From the NCBI RefSeq assembly GCF_013386165.1, contig NZ_JACAOS010000028.1, positions 62,001 to 126,000 of the forward strand: a DNA stretch of 64,000 nucleotides, read 5' to 3'. This document shows, one piece after another, positions 1-8,286 of this stretch (within the stretch, counting starts at the first letter, position 1; every line of letters begins with the position of its first letter). The notes under the pieces were generated by a model. It had not been told where the DNA came from. It made no database searches and worked only from the letters and a program-made list of their open reading frames with translations. The DNA comes from Pseudomonas gingeri. Lineage in GTDB: Bacteria > Pseudomonadota > Gammaproteobacteria > Pseudomonadales > Pseudomonadaceae. A program made the translations under genes and the position numbers.

Positions 1-8
1 AAAGCAGT

Positions 9-154
9 GTGAATGCCTTCACAGCCGTAGCGAGCACGTCGAGAGCAAGGAAGGACCGGAGCGAAGAGCGAAGGCCAGTACGAATGTACGGCGAGCTTTT
101 CGCGAGGACCTGACGCAGCTATCGGCGAGCGGAGTAGGCTGTGATGGTATTCAC
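9..154. repeat. Element of about 146 bp with inverted ends
   Basis: An 18-bp sequence at 9-26 (GTGAATGCCTTCACAGCC) is repeated inverted at 137-154 with 16 of 18 positions matching. The interior is purine-rich (GAGCGAAGAGCGAAGG around 60-75) and holds a short GTAC-GAAT-GTAC hairpin near 84-95. The right arm overlaps the stop codon of the dipeptidase-like gene. The size and structure suggest a dispersed non-coding element. Whether it is repeated elsewhere in the genome cannot be seen here. Confidence 0.5.
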
Positions 155-1128
155 TCGCCCCAGACGTCCTTGAGGACGTTGACCCAGTTTTCGCCCATGA
201 TCTTGCGCACCACACGCTCAGGGTGACCGCGCTTGAGCAGGGTCTCGGTGAGGTTCGGGAACTCGCCCACGGTACGGATGCCCAGCGGGTTGATGATCTT
301 GCCGAAACTGGTCAGGCGACGGGCGTAGCCCTTGTCGTGGGTCAGGTATTCGAAGAAGTCCTGGCCATGGCCCTGGGTGAAGTCGGTGCCGATACCGATG
401 GCGTCTTCACCGACGATGTTCATCACGTACTCGATGGCCTCGGCGTAGTCGTCGATGGTCGATTCGATGCCCTTGGCGAGGAACGGCGCAAACATGGTCA
501 CGCCAACAAAACCGCCATGGTCGGCAATGAACTTCAGTTCGGCATCGGACTTGTTGCGCGGATGCTCTTTCAGACCCGAAGGCAGGCAGTGGGAGTAGGT
601 CACCGGCTTCTTCGATTCGAGGATGACTTCTTCGCTGGTCTTGGAGCCGACATGGGACAGGTCGCACATGACGCCGACGCGGTTCATTTCGGCGACGATC
701 TCGCGACCGAAGCCTGACAGGCCGCCGTCACGCTCGTAGCAACCGGTGCCCACCAGGTTCTGGGTGTTGTAGCACATCTGCACAATACCGACGCCCAGCT
801 GCTTGAAGATCTCGACATAACCGATCTGGTCTTCGAACGCGTGGGCATTCTGGAAGCCGAAGAGGATGCCGGTCTTGCCCAGCTCCTTGGCCTTGCGAAT
901 GTCGGCGGTGGTGCGCACCGGCATCACCAGGTCGCTGTTCTCGCGGATCAGCTTCTGGCTCGAGGCGATGCTGTTGATGGTGGCCTGGAAGCCCTCCCAC
1001 ACCGACACGGTGCAGTTGGCGGCGGTCAACCCACCTTTGCGCATGTCCTCGAACAGTTCGCGGTTCCACTTGGCAATGATCAGCCCGTCGATAACGATGC
1101 TGTCGGCGTGCAGTTCGGCTGGGCTCAT
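151..1128 (-). CDS. M19 (renal dipeptidase) family protein with altered zinc site
   Basis: A 325-residue member of the membrane dipeptidase (M19) family, a TIM-barrel amidohydrolase. The start at 1128 is chosen because AGGGGAC lies about 10 bases upstream; an upstream in-frame start would add 61 untypical residues. C-terminal metal ligands are visible (DLSH, then YSH about 20 residues later). However, the N-terminal HxD found in active dipeptidases is missing (DGLIIAKW instead of DGHND), and the bridging Glu of the GVEGGH motif is Gln (GFQNAH). Pseudomonads carry this gene beside glycine-betaine demethylation genes (the PA5396 type), which fits the carnitine/betaine block downstream. The substrate is unknown, and a plain dipeptidase activity is doubtful. 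Confidence 0.85.
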   Translation of the reverse strand: MSPAELHADSIVIDGLIIAKWNRELFEDMRKGGLTAANCTVSVWEGFQATINSIASSQKLIRENSDLVMPVRTTADIRKAKELGKTGILFGFQNAHAFEDQIGYVEIFKQLGVGIVQMCYNTQNLVGTGCYERDGGLSGFGREIVAEMNRVGVMCDLSHVGSKTSEEVILESKKPVTYSHCLPSGLKEHPRNKSDAELKFIADHGGFVGVTMFAPFLAKGIESTIDDYAEAIEYVMNIVGEDAIGIGTDFTQGHGQDFFEYLTHDKGYARRLTSFGKIINPLGIRTVGEFPNLTETLLKRGHPERVVRKIMGENWVNVLKDVWGE

Positions 1129-1397
1129 CAGGCTGTCCCCTATTAGCGATTCACGCGCCGAATCGTCTGCCGGCGCTTTGGGATCAGCATATGCCCAGGG
1201 GACCGGAGAGCCGGGTGCAAAAACGACAGGGGAATTGCCGAAAGCGTCAATCCGCGACAAAGCGACGTTGCCGTACGGATTTCCGGCTCGTAGGCTTAAG
1301 TACTTGCCCATGTACGACTATTCTTTGACGCGGGCTTGAGACAGAATTGCCCTCCATCGCTCTGCCACCTCTTTTGATCAAGGATCGGGACGCCGTA

Positions 1398-1799
1398 ATG
1401 AAATCGATTTTCCTGGCTTTGGTGCTTGTCAGCCTGGGGGCCCACGCGGCCGAAGACGCGGACAACTCGCCCTGCGATGCGGTCGAAAACGACCAGCAGA
1501 CCCTGGAGTGCGCCACCTACAGCAAGAACACCGCCGAGCAATTGCTCAAGGAAAACTTCGACGCCCTGCTGGACCGGGTCAAGACGCAATACGCCAATGA
1601 CAAGGCGCAAGCCGCCGACATCAGCGCCAAGCTGCAGGCCGCCCAACAGCTCTGGATCAAGTCGCGGGACGCCGATTGCGCCATCGCGCCGCTGCCGGCC
1701 AAGCCCGGAAGCAAGCCCTTCACCATCGACCAGTACGACTGCCTGGCGAGCAAGAGCGACGAACGGTCGGAGTTTCTTGAGTCGATTGCCCAGGAATAA
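1398..1799 (+). CDS. Secreted LprI/DUF1311-like protein
   Basis: A 133-residue protein with a signal peptide (residues 1-18, ending AHA-AED). The mature part has the spaced cysteines and the 'C...Q..LEC....Y...' pattern of the DUF1311 / lysozyme-inhibitor LprI-like family, then a helical stretch and two more cysteines (DADC, YDC). It is probably periplasmic. The start at 1398 is taken because the signal peptide begins there; the upstream in-frame start lacks an RBS and would mask it. It diverges from the dipeptidase-like gene. Lysozyme-inhibitor activity is family inference only. Confidence 0.75.
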   Translation: MKSIFLALVLVSLGAHAAEDADNSPCDAVENDQQTLECATYSKNTAEQLLKENFDALLDRVKTQYANDKAQAADISAKLQAAQQLWIKSRDADCAIAPLPAKPGSKPFTIDQYDCLASKSDERSEFLESIAQE

Positions 1800-1884
1800 T
1801 CCGGGCGGCTGTCTACACTGGACCACACCCCGTCCTGAATTGGCTGTACAGGCGAGTCGTTGACGATCATCACAGGATCTTCGC

Positions 1885-2661
1885 ATGCGCTCACTGACAG
1901 CCATCCCGTTGTATGCCCTGGCGATTTTCGTCGCCATTATGCTGTTCATTGAAATCGGTCGGCGTATCGGTGATCGCCATCTGGCCCTCGACCCCGAGGG
2001 CGCGCGGACCGGAACCAGTGCTATCGAAGGCGCGGTGTTCGGCCTGCTGGCGCTGCTGATCGCCTTTACCTTTTCCGGCGCGGCCACCCGGCTGGACGTC
2101 CGACGCAGCCTGATCGTCGAAGAAACCAACGCCATGGGTACTGCCTGGTTACGCCTGGACCTGCTGCCGCCGGCCAACCAACCGGCCCTGCGCCAGGCAT
2201 TTCGCGACTATGTGGACGCGCGCATCGCCTACTACCAAGACCTCAACGAACTCGATCGTTCCAGCCAGGATGACACCCGGGGCAATGCCTTGCAGTTGGA
2301 GATCTGGAAGCAGTCGGTCGCCGCACTGCCGCAGATGCCCACGCCGACGCTGGGCTCCAACCTGCTGCAAGCCCTCAACCAGATGATCGACATCACCACC
2401 ACCCGTGGCGTGGCCCAGGCAACCCACCCGCCGCTGGTGATCTACCTGATGCTGGTCGCCCTGACCCTGGTCAGCGCCCTGTTCATCGGCTACGACATGG
2501 CGGGCACGGCCAGGCGCAACTGGCTGTACAGCCTGGGTTATGCGCTGGTGATGGTCAGCGTGCTGTATGTGATCCTGGATTTCGAGTACCCGCGGATCGG
2601 CCTTATCCGCGTCGACTACTTCGACCAGATCATGCTCGACCTGCGCAAAACCATGGACTGA
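1885..2661 (+). CDS. DUF4239-like inner-membrane protein
   Basis: A 258-residue protein with hydrophobic segments near residues 7-25, 48-64, 182-202 and 213-230, and a soluble middle region of about 110 residues. The pattern (two N-terminal helices, a loop containing RRxLIVEETNAMGTAWLR, two C-terminal helices) matches the DUF4239 / bestrophin-like family of bacterial membrane proteins. The function of these proteins is not established. It stands alone, 85 bases after the DUF1311-like gene. Confidence 0.75.
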   Translation: MRSLTAIPLYALAIFVAIMLFIEIGRRIGDRHLALDPEGARTGTSAIEGAVFGLLALLIAFTFSGAATRLDVRRSLIVEETNAMGTAWLRLDLLPPANQPALRQAFRDYVDARIAYYQDLNELDRSSQDDTRGNALQLEIWKQSVAALPQMPTPTLGSNLLQALNQMIDITTTRGVAQATHPPLVIYLMLVALTLVSALFIGYDMAGTARRNWLYSLGYALVMVSVLYVILDFEYPRIGLIRVDYFDQIMLDLRKTMD

Positions 2662-2746
2662 AGGTCTACCCGGGCGACGACATCTGCACAGGCGCCAGAC
2701 AGCGGCTAGACTGGGAAGTGCACCCACTCATTCAAAAGGAACTTGA

Positions 2747-3232
2747 ATGTACTTCCCCCGAGAAACCGAACGGGACTACCTCTTTACCCGAGGCGTCCTG
2801 CTGCTTTTCCTGATTTTCCTGGCCTTTGGCATGGCGGCGTTATCCAAGAGCGGCGGGCTGCTTTATGCCGCCATCAAGGCGGCGCCCCGGGAAGTCACCG
2901 GCACCATCACGCAGATCATCGACACCCGTAAAGAGGCGTCCCCGGCGGATATCTACTACGCCTTCGACTACGAACTGGGCAACCGCGGCCAGGGGGTTCA
3001 CTCCCTGAACGCCCTGGTGACAAACCCTGCGTACCACATCGGCGATCCGGTGCAGGTCGTCTACTCCGACTGGTTCCCGAGCTTTCACAGCCTGAAGAGC
3101 GAATTCAGCTTCAAACGCGCGGACTTCTACATTTTCAGCGCCAGTGTGAGCTTGATCGCGTTGTGCCTGTGCCTGCTGTGCTGGAATTACCGGCAGATGG
3201 CCAGGTTTCGTGAGGAGGGTGTCTATTACTGA
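2747..3232 (+). CDS. DUF3592-like membrane protein
   Basis: A 161-residue protein with one N-terminal membrane helix (about residues 16-36) and one C-terminal helix (about 130-148). The loop between them reads as a small beta domain (EVTGTITQI... YYAFDYEL... GDPVQVVYSDWFP), typical of DUF3592 proteins. AAAGGA is placed well before the ATG. The family has no firm function. Its own promoter is likely, since it follows the previous gene by 85 bases. Confidence 0.7.
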   Translation: MYFPRETERDYLFTRGVLLLFLIFLAFGMAALSKSGGLLYAAIKAAPREVTGTITQIIDTRKEASPADIYYAFDYELGNRGQGVHSLNALVTNPAYHIGDPVQVVYSDWFPSFHSLKSEFSFKRADFYIFSASVSLIALCLCLLCWNYRQMARFREEGVYY

Positions 3233-3260
3233 TGGCCCCTGCCCGATGATCGCCGCCTCA

Positions 3261-3390
3261 CTGTAGGAGCGAGCTTGCTCGCGATGGCCGCATAGCGGCC
3301 GTCATGCAACCGACTCGACCAACCTGGAAGTACACCGGCACAGGTTTGCGACTGCTGCGCAGTCGATCGCGAGCAAGCTCGCTCCTACAG
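3261..3390. repeat. REPIN, GAGCGAGCTTGCTCGC class
   Basis: Two inverted copies of a REP (CTGTAGGAGCGAGCTTGCTC and onward to GCGAT) at 3261-3285 and 3366-3390, separated by about 80 bases. It lies between convergently spaced genes and can fold as a long hairpin. Confidence 0.9.
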
Positions 3391-3431
3391 GGAGTAACAT
3401 TGCGCTCTCCCCACACCGTCCAAGGACTCCA

Positions 3432-3848
3432 ATGACCCTCTGTGGCATCGAAATCAAAGGCAGCGAAGCCATCTTCGCCATCGCCACCTTGCAGGGCAGC
3501 ACCCTCTCGCACGTGGCCGTCACCATCAAGAAAATCGCCCTGGACGAGGATGACGAGGCCGCCAACGTCAAAGCGTTTGCCGCCCAGGTCAAGGCGTTCG
3601 TCCAGGACGCGGGCATTGAGCGCATTGCCATCAAGAAGCGCAGCAAGAAAGGCGAATTCGCCGGTGGGCCGACCACCTTCAAGATCGAAGGGATCTTCCA
3701 GTTACTGGAAAACTGCGAAGTGACGCTGCTGTCACCCCAGACCATCAATGCGCAGAACAAGAAGTTCGACTTCGCCCTGCCGGCCACGCTGAACAAGTAT
3801 CAGCATGAAGCCTATAAGGCAGCCTGTGCGGCGCTGATGAAAAAGTAG
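3432..3848 (+). CDS. DUF3010 family protein
   Basis: A 138-residue soluble protein (MTLCGIEIKGSEAIF start) that fits DUF3010, a short conserved family of gamma-proteobacteria. It opens with an RNase H-like beta strand pattern (CGIEIKGSEAIFAI) and has a Lys/Arg-rich middle (KKRSKKGEF). No catalytic motif could be assigned. It is isolated between two REPINs, so it is probably monocistronic. Function unknown. Confidence 0.75.
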   Translation: MTLCGIEIKGSEAIFAIATLQGSTLSHVAVTIKKIALDEDDEAANVKAFAAQVKAFVQDAGIERIAIKKRSKKGEFAGGPTTFKIEGIFQLLENCEVTLLSPQTINAQNKKFDFALPATLNKYQHEAYKAACAALMKK

Positions 3849-3860
3849 GCAAGGCACACT

Positions 3861-3955
3861 CTGTGGGAGCCGGCTTGCTGGCGATGGGGCCGGTACATTC
3901 ACCACCTTGTCTGCGCGGCAAATATCGCCATCGCCAGCAAGCCGGCTCCTACAGG
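3861..3955. repeat. REPIN, GAGCCGGCTTGCTGGC class
   Basis: Inverted REP copies CTGTGGGAGCCGGCTTGCTG at 3861 and its complement ending ACAGG at 3955, with a spacer of about 45 bases. It lies between the DUF3010 gene and the 3' end of cdhR. Confidence 0.9.
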
Positions 3956-3998
3956 ATCGCGTTCAATCTTCAAGCCCGGCGCTGCTTCGAAACACCCA

Positions 3999-4943
3999 CT
4001 AGGCCTTGATCCCGCGCCGATCCTCCCGCGGACACTGGGCAAACCGCGCCCGGTAGCTGCGGGTGAAATACGACGGCGACTCGAACCCGCTGGCGATGCT
4101 TACCTCCAGCACGCTCATGTCCGTCTGGCGCAACAACTGCCGCGCCTTCTCCAGCCGCAAGCCCAGGTAGAAATTGCTCGGCGTGTCCTTGAGATATAGC
4201 CGAAACAAACGCTCCAACTGCCGCCGCGTAACCTTGACCGATTCCGCCAGCTCCAGCGTGCTCAACGGCGGCTCCATATGCTGTTCCATCTCGCCGACCA
4301 CGTGCACCAGCTTCTTGTTGCTGATGCCATACCGCGTGGCGATCTGCATGCGCTGGTGGTCCTTGCGCGGGCGGATCCGCCCCAGCACGAACTGCTCGGA
4401 CACCTGGATCGCCAGTTCCGGGCCATGGGCCTGACCGATCAGGTCGAGCATCATGTCGATGGACGCAGTACCACCGGCACAGGTGATACGCCGACGGTCG
4501 ATCTCGAACAATTCCTGGGTCACTTCCAGCTGTGGATAAGACTCCTTGAAGGCCTCCAGCGCTTCCCAGTGCAGCGTCACCCGGTGCCCTTCCAGCAAAC
4601 CCGCCTCCGCCAACACCACACTGCCCGTGTCGATACCCCCGAGGGTCACGCCCTCATGATCCAGGCGCCGCAGCCAGTGCGCCAACGCCGGGGTGGCGAA
4701 CTTCAGTGGCTCGAAACCGGCCACCACCAATAAGGTCGCGCCCTTCTTCAAGGGCTCCAGCGCCGCATCGGCGTTGACCGACATGCCATTGCTCGCCAGC
4801 ACCGCCCCACCATCGGCACTCAACACGTGCCAACGATACAGCTCGCCACGAAAGCGATTGGCCACCCGCAGGGGCTCGATCGCCGAGATAAAACCCATCG
4901 CCGAAAAACCCGGCATCAACAAGAAATAGAAATCCTGGGACAT
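3999..4943 (-). CDS. cdhR: CdhR, carnitine-responsive AraC/GlxA-type activator
   Basis: A 314-residue regulator with an N-terminal DJ-1/GATase1-like domain (about 1-165, FLLMPGFSAMGF start) and a C-terminal AraC double helix-turn-helix (about 205-305; TRRQLERLFRLYL and SIASGFESPSYF). This is the GlxA layout of GbdR and CdhR in Pseudomonas. It is divergent from caiX and the carnitine genes, which in P. aeruginosa are activated by CdhR in response to carnitine. The start at 4943 (MSQDFYF) removes a 23-residue upstream extension without family character. Position and similarity make CdhR the best call. Confidence 0.88.
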   Translation of the reverse strand: MSQDFYFLLMPGFSAMGFISAIEPLRVANRFRGELYRWHVLSADGGAVLASNGMSVNADAALEPLKKGATLLVVAGFEPLKFATPALAHWLRRLDHEGVTLGGIDTGSVVLAEAGLLEGHRVTLHWEALEAFKESYPQLEVTQELFEIDRRRITCAGGTASIDMMLDLIGQAHGPELAIQVSEQFVLGRIRPRKDHQRMQIATRYGISNKKLVHVVGEMEQHMEPPLSTLELAESVKVTRRQLERLFRLYLKDTPSNFYLGLRLEKARQLLRQTDMSVLEVSIASGFESPSYFTRSYRARFAQCPREDRRGIKA

Positions 4944-5013
4944 GGAACGCGCTCGCAAGACGGGTAGCGTTCCCGACGTGATACGCCAGTTGCGAGGCGG
5001 CCACAAGAGCACA

Positions 5014-5048
5014 GGTCGCTGCTGTGCAAGAGTCGGTCGCCGCTGTGC
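5014..5048 (+). promoter_or_regulatory. Candidate CdhR operator: 21-bp-period direct repeats
   Basis: GGTCGCTGCTGTGC (5014-5027) is repeated as GGTCGCCGCTGTGC (5035-5048), 13 of 14 bases identical and exactly 21 bases apart. Two direct half-sites on the same helix face are what AraC-type activators bind. The site lies between divergent cdhR and caiX, about 90 bases before the caiX start. Assignment to CdhR is inferred. Confidence 0.6.
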
Positions 5049-5137
5049 GTTTTCAGCAACGTCCGCCTGCGTAACGTGGCATCACCGGCGCAGAAAGACG
5101 CCGGAACCGACAATAACGACCTGCCGAGGAAACCATC

Positions 5138-6082
5138 ATGAAACGACTGATCAGCCGCTGCGCCCTTGCACTCACCGGTACCGCGCTCCTGAGCACTGGG
5201 GTCATGGCCGCAGAACAAGCCTCCTGCCAGAACGTTCGCCTCGGTGTGGTCAACTGGACCGACGTCATCGCCACCAGCGCCATGACCCAGGTACTGCTCG
5301 ATGGCCTCGGCTACCAGGTCAAGCAGACCAGCGCGTCCCAGCAGATCATCTTCGCCGGCATCCGCGACCAGCGCCTGGACATGTTCCTCGGCTACTGGAA
5401 CCCGCTGATGACCCAGACCATCACCCCGTTCGTCGATGCCAAGCAGGTCAAGGTCCTCGCCGAACCGAGCCTCAAGGACGCCCGCGCCACCCTGGCCGTG
5501 CCCACTTACCTGGCCGACAAAGGCCTGAAAACCTTCGCCGACATCGCCAAGTTCGAGAAGGAGCTGGGCGGCAAGATCTACGGCATCGAACCCGGTTCGG
5601 GGGCCAACACCCAGATCAAGGAAATGATCGCCAAGAACCAGTTCGGCCTGGGCAAGTTCCAGCTGGTCGAATCCAGTGAAGCGGCCATGCTCTCGGCGGT
5701 GGACCGTGCCGTGCGCCGCAAGGAAGCCGTGGTGTTCTTCGGCTGGGCACCGCACCCGATGAACGTCAACGTGCAGATGACCTATCTCACCGGCAGCGAA
5801 AACGCCCTGGGCCCGAACGAAGGCATGGCCACCGTCTGGACCGTCACCGCGCCGAGCTACGCCGAACAATGCCCGAACGTGAACAAGCTGTTGAGCAACC
5901 TGACCTTCAGCGCCGCCGACGAGAGCCGCATGATGCAACCGCTGCTCGACCACAAGGACGCGCTCGAATCGGCCAAACAGTGGCTCAAGGATCACCCGCA
6001 AGACAAGGCCCGCTGGCTGGAAGGTGTGACCACCTTCGACGGCAAGCCGGCCGCCGACAACCTGCAATTGACCAGCCAATAA
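5138..6082 (+). CDS. caiX: CaiX, periplasmic carnitine-binding protein
   Basis: A 314-residue OpuAC-type substrate-binding protein with a signal peptide (cleavage near VMA-AEQ, residues 23-26). Aromatic residues that form the quaternary-ammonium cage are seen in conserved contexts (VNWTDV, LGYWNP, FFGWAPHPM). A GAGG Shine-Dalgarno precedes the ATG. It is the first gene of the carnitine block. In P. aeruginosa CaiX delivers carnitine to the CbcWV permease, which is also in this window, and no permease genes adjoin it here. It is a paralogue of CbcX at 15.9 kb. Confidence 0.88.
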   Translation: MKRLISRCALALTGTALLSTGVMAAEQASCQNVRLGVVNWTDVIATSAMTQVLLDGLGYQVKQTSASQQIIFAGIRDQRLDMFLGYWNPLMTQTITPFVDAKQVKVLAEPSLKDARATLAVPTYLADKGLKTFADIAKFEKELGGKIYGIEPGSGANTQIKEMIAKNQFGLGKFQLVESSEAAMLSAVDRAVRRKEAVVFFGWAPHPMNVNVQMTYLTGSENALGPNEGMATVWTVTAPSYAEQCPNVNKLLSNLTFSAADESRMMQPLLDHKDALESAKQWLKDHPQDKARWLEGVTTFDGKPAADNLQLTSQ

Positions 6083-6154
6083 ACCACCGAAAATCGCACC
6101 CGCAGCCGCCGATGGCTGCGGCGTGAACGACCACGCCTGTAAGGAATCCGCACC

Positions 6155-7042
6155 ATGAACCACGACGTCATCATCACCTGCGCACTCACCGGTGCTGGCG
6201 ACACGGCCGGCCGAAGCCCTCACGTTCCGGTCACGCCCAAACAGATCGCGGCGGCGGCCGTGGAAGCGGCCAAGGCCGGCGCCACCGTGGTTCATTGCCA
6301 CGTGCGCAATCCCGAGACCGGCAAGTTCAGTCGCGACGTGGCGCTGTATCGCGAAGTGATGGAGCGTATCCGCGAGGCGGACGTGGACATCATCGTCAAC
6401 CTCACCGCCGGCATGGGCGGCGACCTGGAAATCGGTGCCGGCGAGAACCCGATGGAATTCGGCCCGAACACCGACCTGGTGGGTCCATTGACCCGCCTGG
6501 CCCACGTCGAGGCCCTGCTGCCGGAAATCTGCACCCTGGACTGTGGCACCCTGAATTTCGGCGACGGCGACACCATCTACGTCTCCACCCCCGCGCAACT
6601 GCGGGCTGGCGCCAAACGCATCCAGGAGCTGGGCGTGAAAGCCGAGCTGGAAATCTTCGACACCGGCCACCTGTGGTTCGCCAAGCAACTGATCAAGGAA
6701 GGCCTGCTGGACGATCCGTTGTTCCAGCTGTGCCTGGGCATCCCATGGGGCGCACCGGCGGACACCACCACCATGAAGGCCATGGTCGACAACCTGCCGG
6801 CGGGCGCGGTGTGGGCCGGTTTCGGCATCGGCCGCATGCAAATGCCGATGGCCGCGCAAGCGGTGCTGCTGGGCGGCAACGTCAGGGTCGGCCTGGAAGA
6901 CAACCTGTGGCTGGACAAGGGCGTGCTGGCGACTAACGGCCAGTTGGTCGAACGGGCCTCGGAAATCCTCAGCCGCCTGGGCGCCCGCGTCCTGACCCCG
7001 GCCGAAGGGCGAGTGAAGATGGGCCTGACCCAACGCCGCTAA
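6155..7042 (+). CDS. BKACE family 3-dehydrocarnitine cleavage enzyme
   Basis: A 295-residue member of the beta-keto acid cleavage (BKACE, DUF849) family. Metal-binding features are present: HCHVR near residue 48 (TVVHCHVRNP) and DTGHLWF near residue 170. In carnitine clusters this enzyme condenses 3-dehydrocarnitine with acetyl-CoA, giving acetoacetate and betainyl-CoA. It sits between caiX and cdhA, as PA5387 does in P. aeruginosa. AAGGAA lies ahead of the ATG. The substrate is assigned from gene context. Confidence 0.88.
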   Translation: MNHDVIITCALTGAGDTAGRSPHVPVTPKQIAAAAVEAAKAGATVVHCHVRNPETGKFSRDVALYREVMERIREADVDIIVNLTAGMGGDLEIGAGENPMEFGPNTDLVGPLTRLAHVEALLPEICTLDCGTLNFGDGDTIYVSTPAQLRAGAKRIQELGVKAELEIFDTGHLWFAKQLIKEGLLDDPLFQLCLGIPWGAPADTTTMKAMVDNLPAGAVWAGFGIGRMQMPMAAQAVLLGGNVRVGLEDNLWLDKGVLATNGQLVERASEILSRLGARVLTPAEGRVKMGLTQRR

Positions 7043-7049
7043 CCCCCCA

Positions 7050-7137
7050 TGTAGGAGCCGGCTTGCTGGCGATGAACGATAACGCGGTCTGCCTGACGGA
7101 CCGTAGCGCCTGAATCGCCAGCAAGCCGGCTCCCACG
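7050..7137. repeat. REPIN, GAGCCGGCTTGCTGGC class
   Basis: Inverted REP arms at both ends of an 88-bp unit between the BKACE gene and cdhA. The spacer begins GAACGATAACGCGGT, identical to the REPIN at 34935-35023, so the two look like recent copies of one another. Confidence 0.9.
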
Positions 7138-7166
7138 GTAGTCATCAATTCCTTCAAGGTATGACC

Positions 7167-8132
7167 ATGAGCTTTATCACCGAAATCAAAACCTTCGCCG
7201 CCCTGGGCAGCGGTGTTATCGGCAGCGGTTGGGTCTCCCGCGCCCTCGCCCACGGCCTCGATGTGATCGCCTGGGACCCGGCTCCCGGCGCCGAAGCGGC
7301 CTTGCGCAAACGTGTCGCCAATGCCTGGGGCGCCCTGGAGAAACAGGGCCTGGCCCCTGGTGCCTCGCAGGATCGCCTGCGTTTTGTCGCCACCATCGAA
7401 GAATGTGTGAAGGACGCCGACTTTATCCAGGAAAGCGCCCCGGAACGCCTGGAGCTGAAACTCGAACTCCACGGCAAGATCAGCGCCGCGGCCAAGCCCA
7501 ATGCCCTGATCGGCTCCAGCACTTCGGGCCTGTTGCCCAGCGAATTCTACGAAGGCGCCACCCACCCGGAGCGCTGCGTCGTCGGTCACCCGTTCAACCC
7601 GGTGTACCTGCTGCCGCTGGTGGAAGTGGTCGGCGGCAAGAACACCGCCCCCGAAGCCGTACAGGCGGCGATGAAGGTCTATGAATCCCTCGGCATGCGC
7701 CCACTGCACGTGCGCAAGGAAGTCCCGGGCTTTATCGCCGACCGCCTGCTGGAAGCGCTGTGGCGCGAGGCGCTGCACCTGGTCAACGACGGCGTCGCCA
7801 CCACGGGCGAAATCGACGATGCAATCCGCTTTGGCGCGGGTCTGCGCTGGTCGTTCATGGGCACCTTCCTGACCTATACCCTGGCCGGTGGCGATGCCGG
7901 TATGCGTCACTTCATGGCCCAGTTCGGCCCGGCGCTGCAATTGCCGTGGACCTACCTGCCGGCACCGGAGTTGACCGACAAGCTGATCGACGATGTGGTC
8001 GACGGCACCAGCGATCAACTGGGTAAACACAGCATTTCGGCCCTGGAACGCTATCGCGACGACTGCCTGCTGGCAGTGCTGGAAGCGGTGAAGACCACCA
8101 AGGCCAAGCACGGGATGAGCTTCAGCGAGTAA
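7167..8132 (+). CDS. cdhA: L-carnitine dehydrogenase
   Basis: A 321-residue 3-hydroxyacyl-CoA-dehydrogenase-like enzyme that oxidises L-carnitine to 3-dehydrocarnitine with NAD+. The Rossmann motif GSGVIGSGW is near residues 14-22 and the family signature HPFNPVYLLPLVEVV near 140. AAGG at 7156-7159 is 7 bases before the ATG at 7167 but only one base before the upstream ATG at 7161, so 7167 is preferred. A REPIN separates it from the BKACE gene and another from the thioesterase gene, but the order is that of known carnitine operons. Confidence 0.9.
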   Translation: MSFITEIKTFAALGSGVIGSGWVSRALAHGLDVIAWDPAPGAEAALRKRVANAWGALEKQGLAPGASQDRLRFVATIEECVKDADFIQESAPERLELKLELHGKISAAAKPNALIGSSTSGLLPSEFYEGATHPERCVVGHPFNPVYLLPLVEVVGGKNTAPEAVQAAMKVYESLGMRPLHVRKEVPGFIADRLLEALWREALHLVNDGVATTGEIDDAIRFGAGLRWSFMGTFLTYTLAGGDAGMRHFMAQFGPALQLPWTYLPAPELTDKLIDDVVDGTSDQLGKHSISALERYRDDCLLAVLEAVKTTKAKHGMSFSE

Positions 8133-8156
8133 CCCCACTTGCCTCACACCTCCCCC

Positions 8157-8247
8157 CTGTAGGAGCGAGCTTGCTCGCGATGGGATCGTCCAGACGACAC
8201 ATTGGCGTCGGATGTTCCATTTTTCGCGAGCAAGCTCGCTCCTACAG
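8157..8247. repeat. REPIN, GAGCGAGCTTGCTCGC class
   Basis: Inverted arms CTGTAGGAGCGAGCTTGCTC at 8157 and the complement ending CTACAG at 8247. It lies inside the carnitine gene series, between cdhA and cdhB. Confidence 0.9.
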
Positions 8248-8286
8248 ACAGCGGGGATAGCACCGCCCTCTTGTGGAGCCCCCACC

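Noticed and set aside
4916..7033. 705-codon minus-strand open frame opposite caiX and the BKACE gene
   Set aside because: It mirrors two clear genes in a high-GC region. The translation is rich in His, Gln, Gly and Arg and has no domain, and no RBS is seen.
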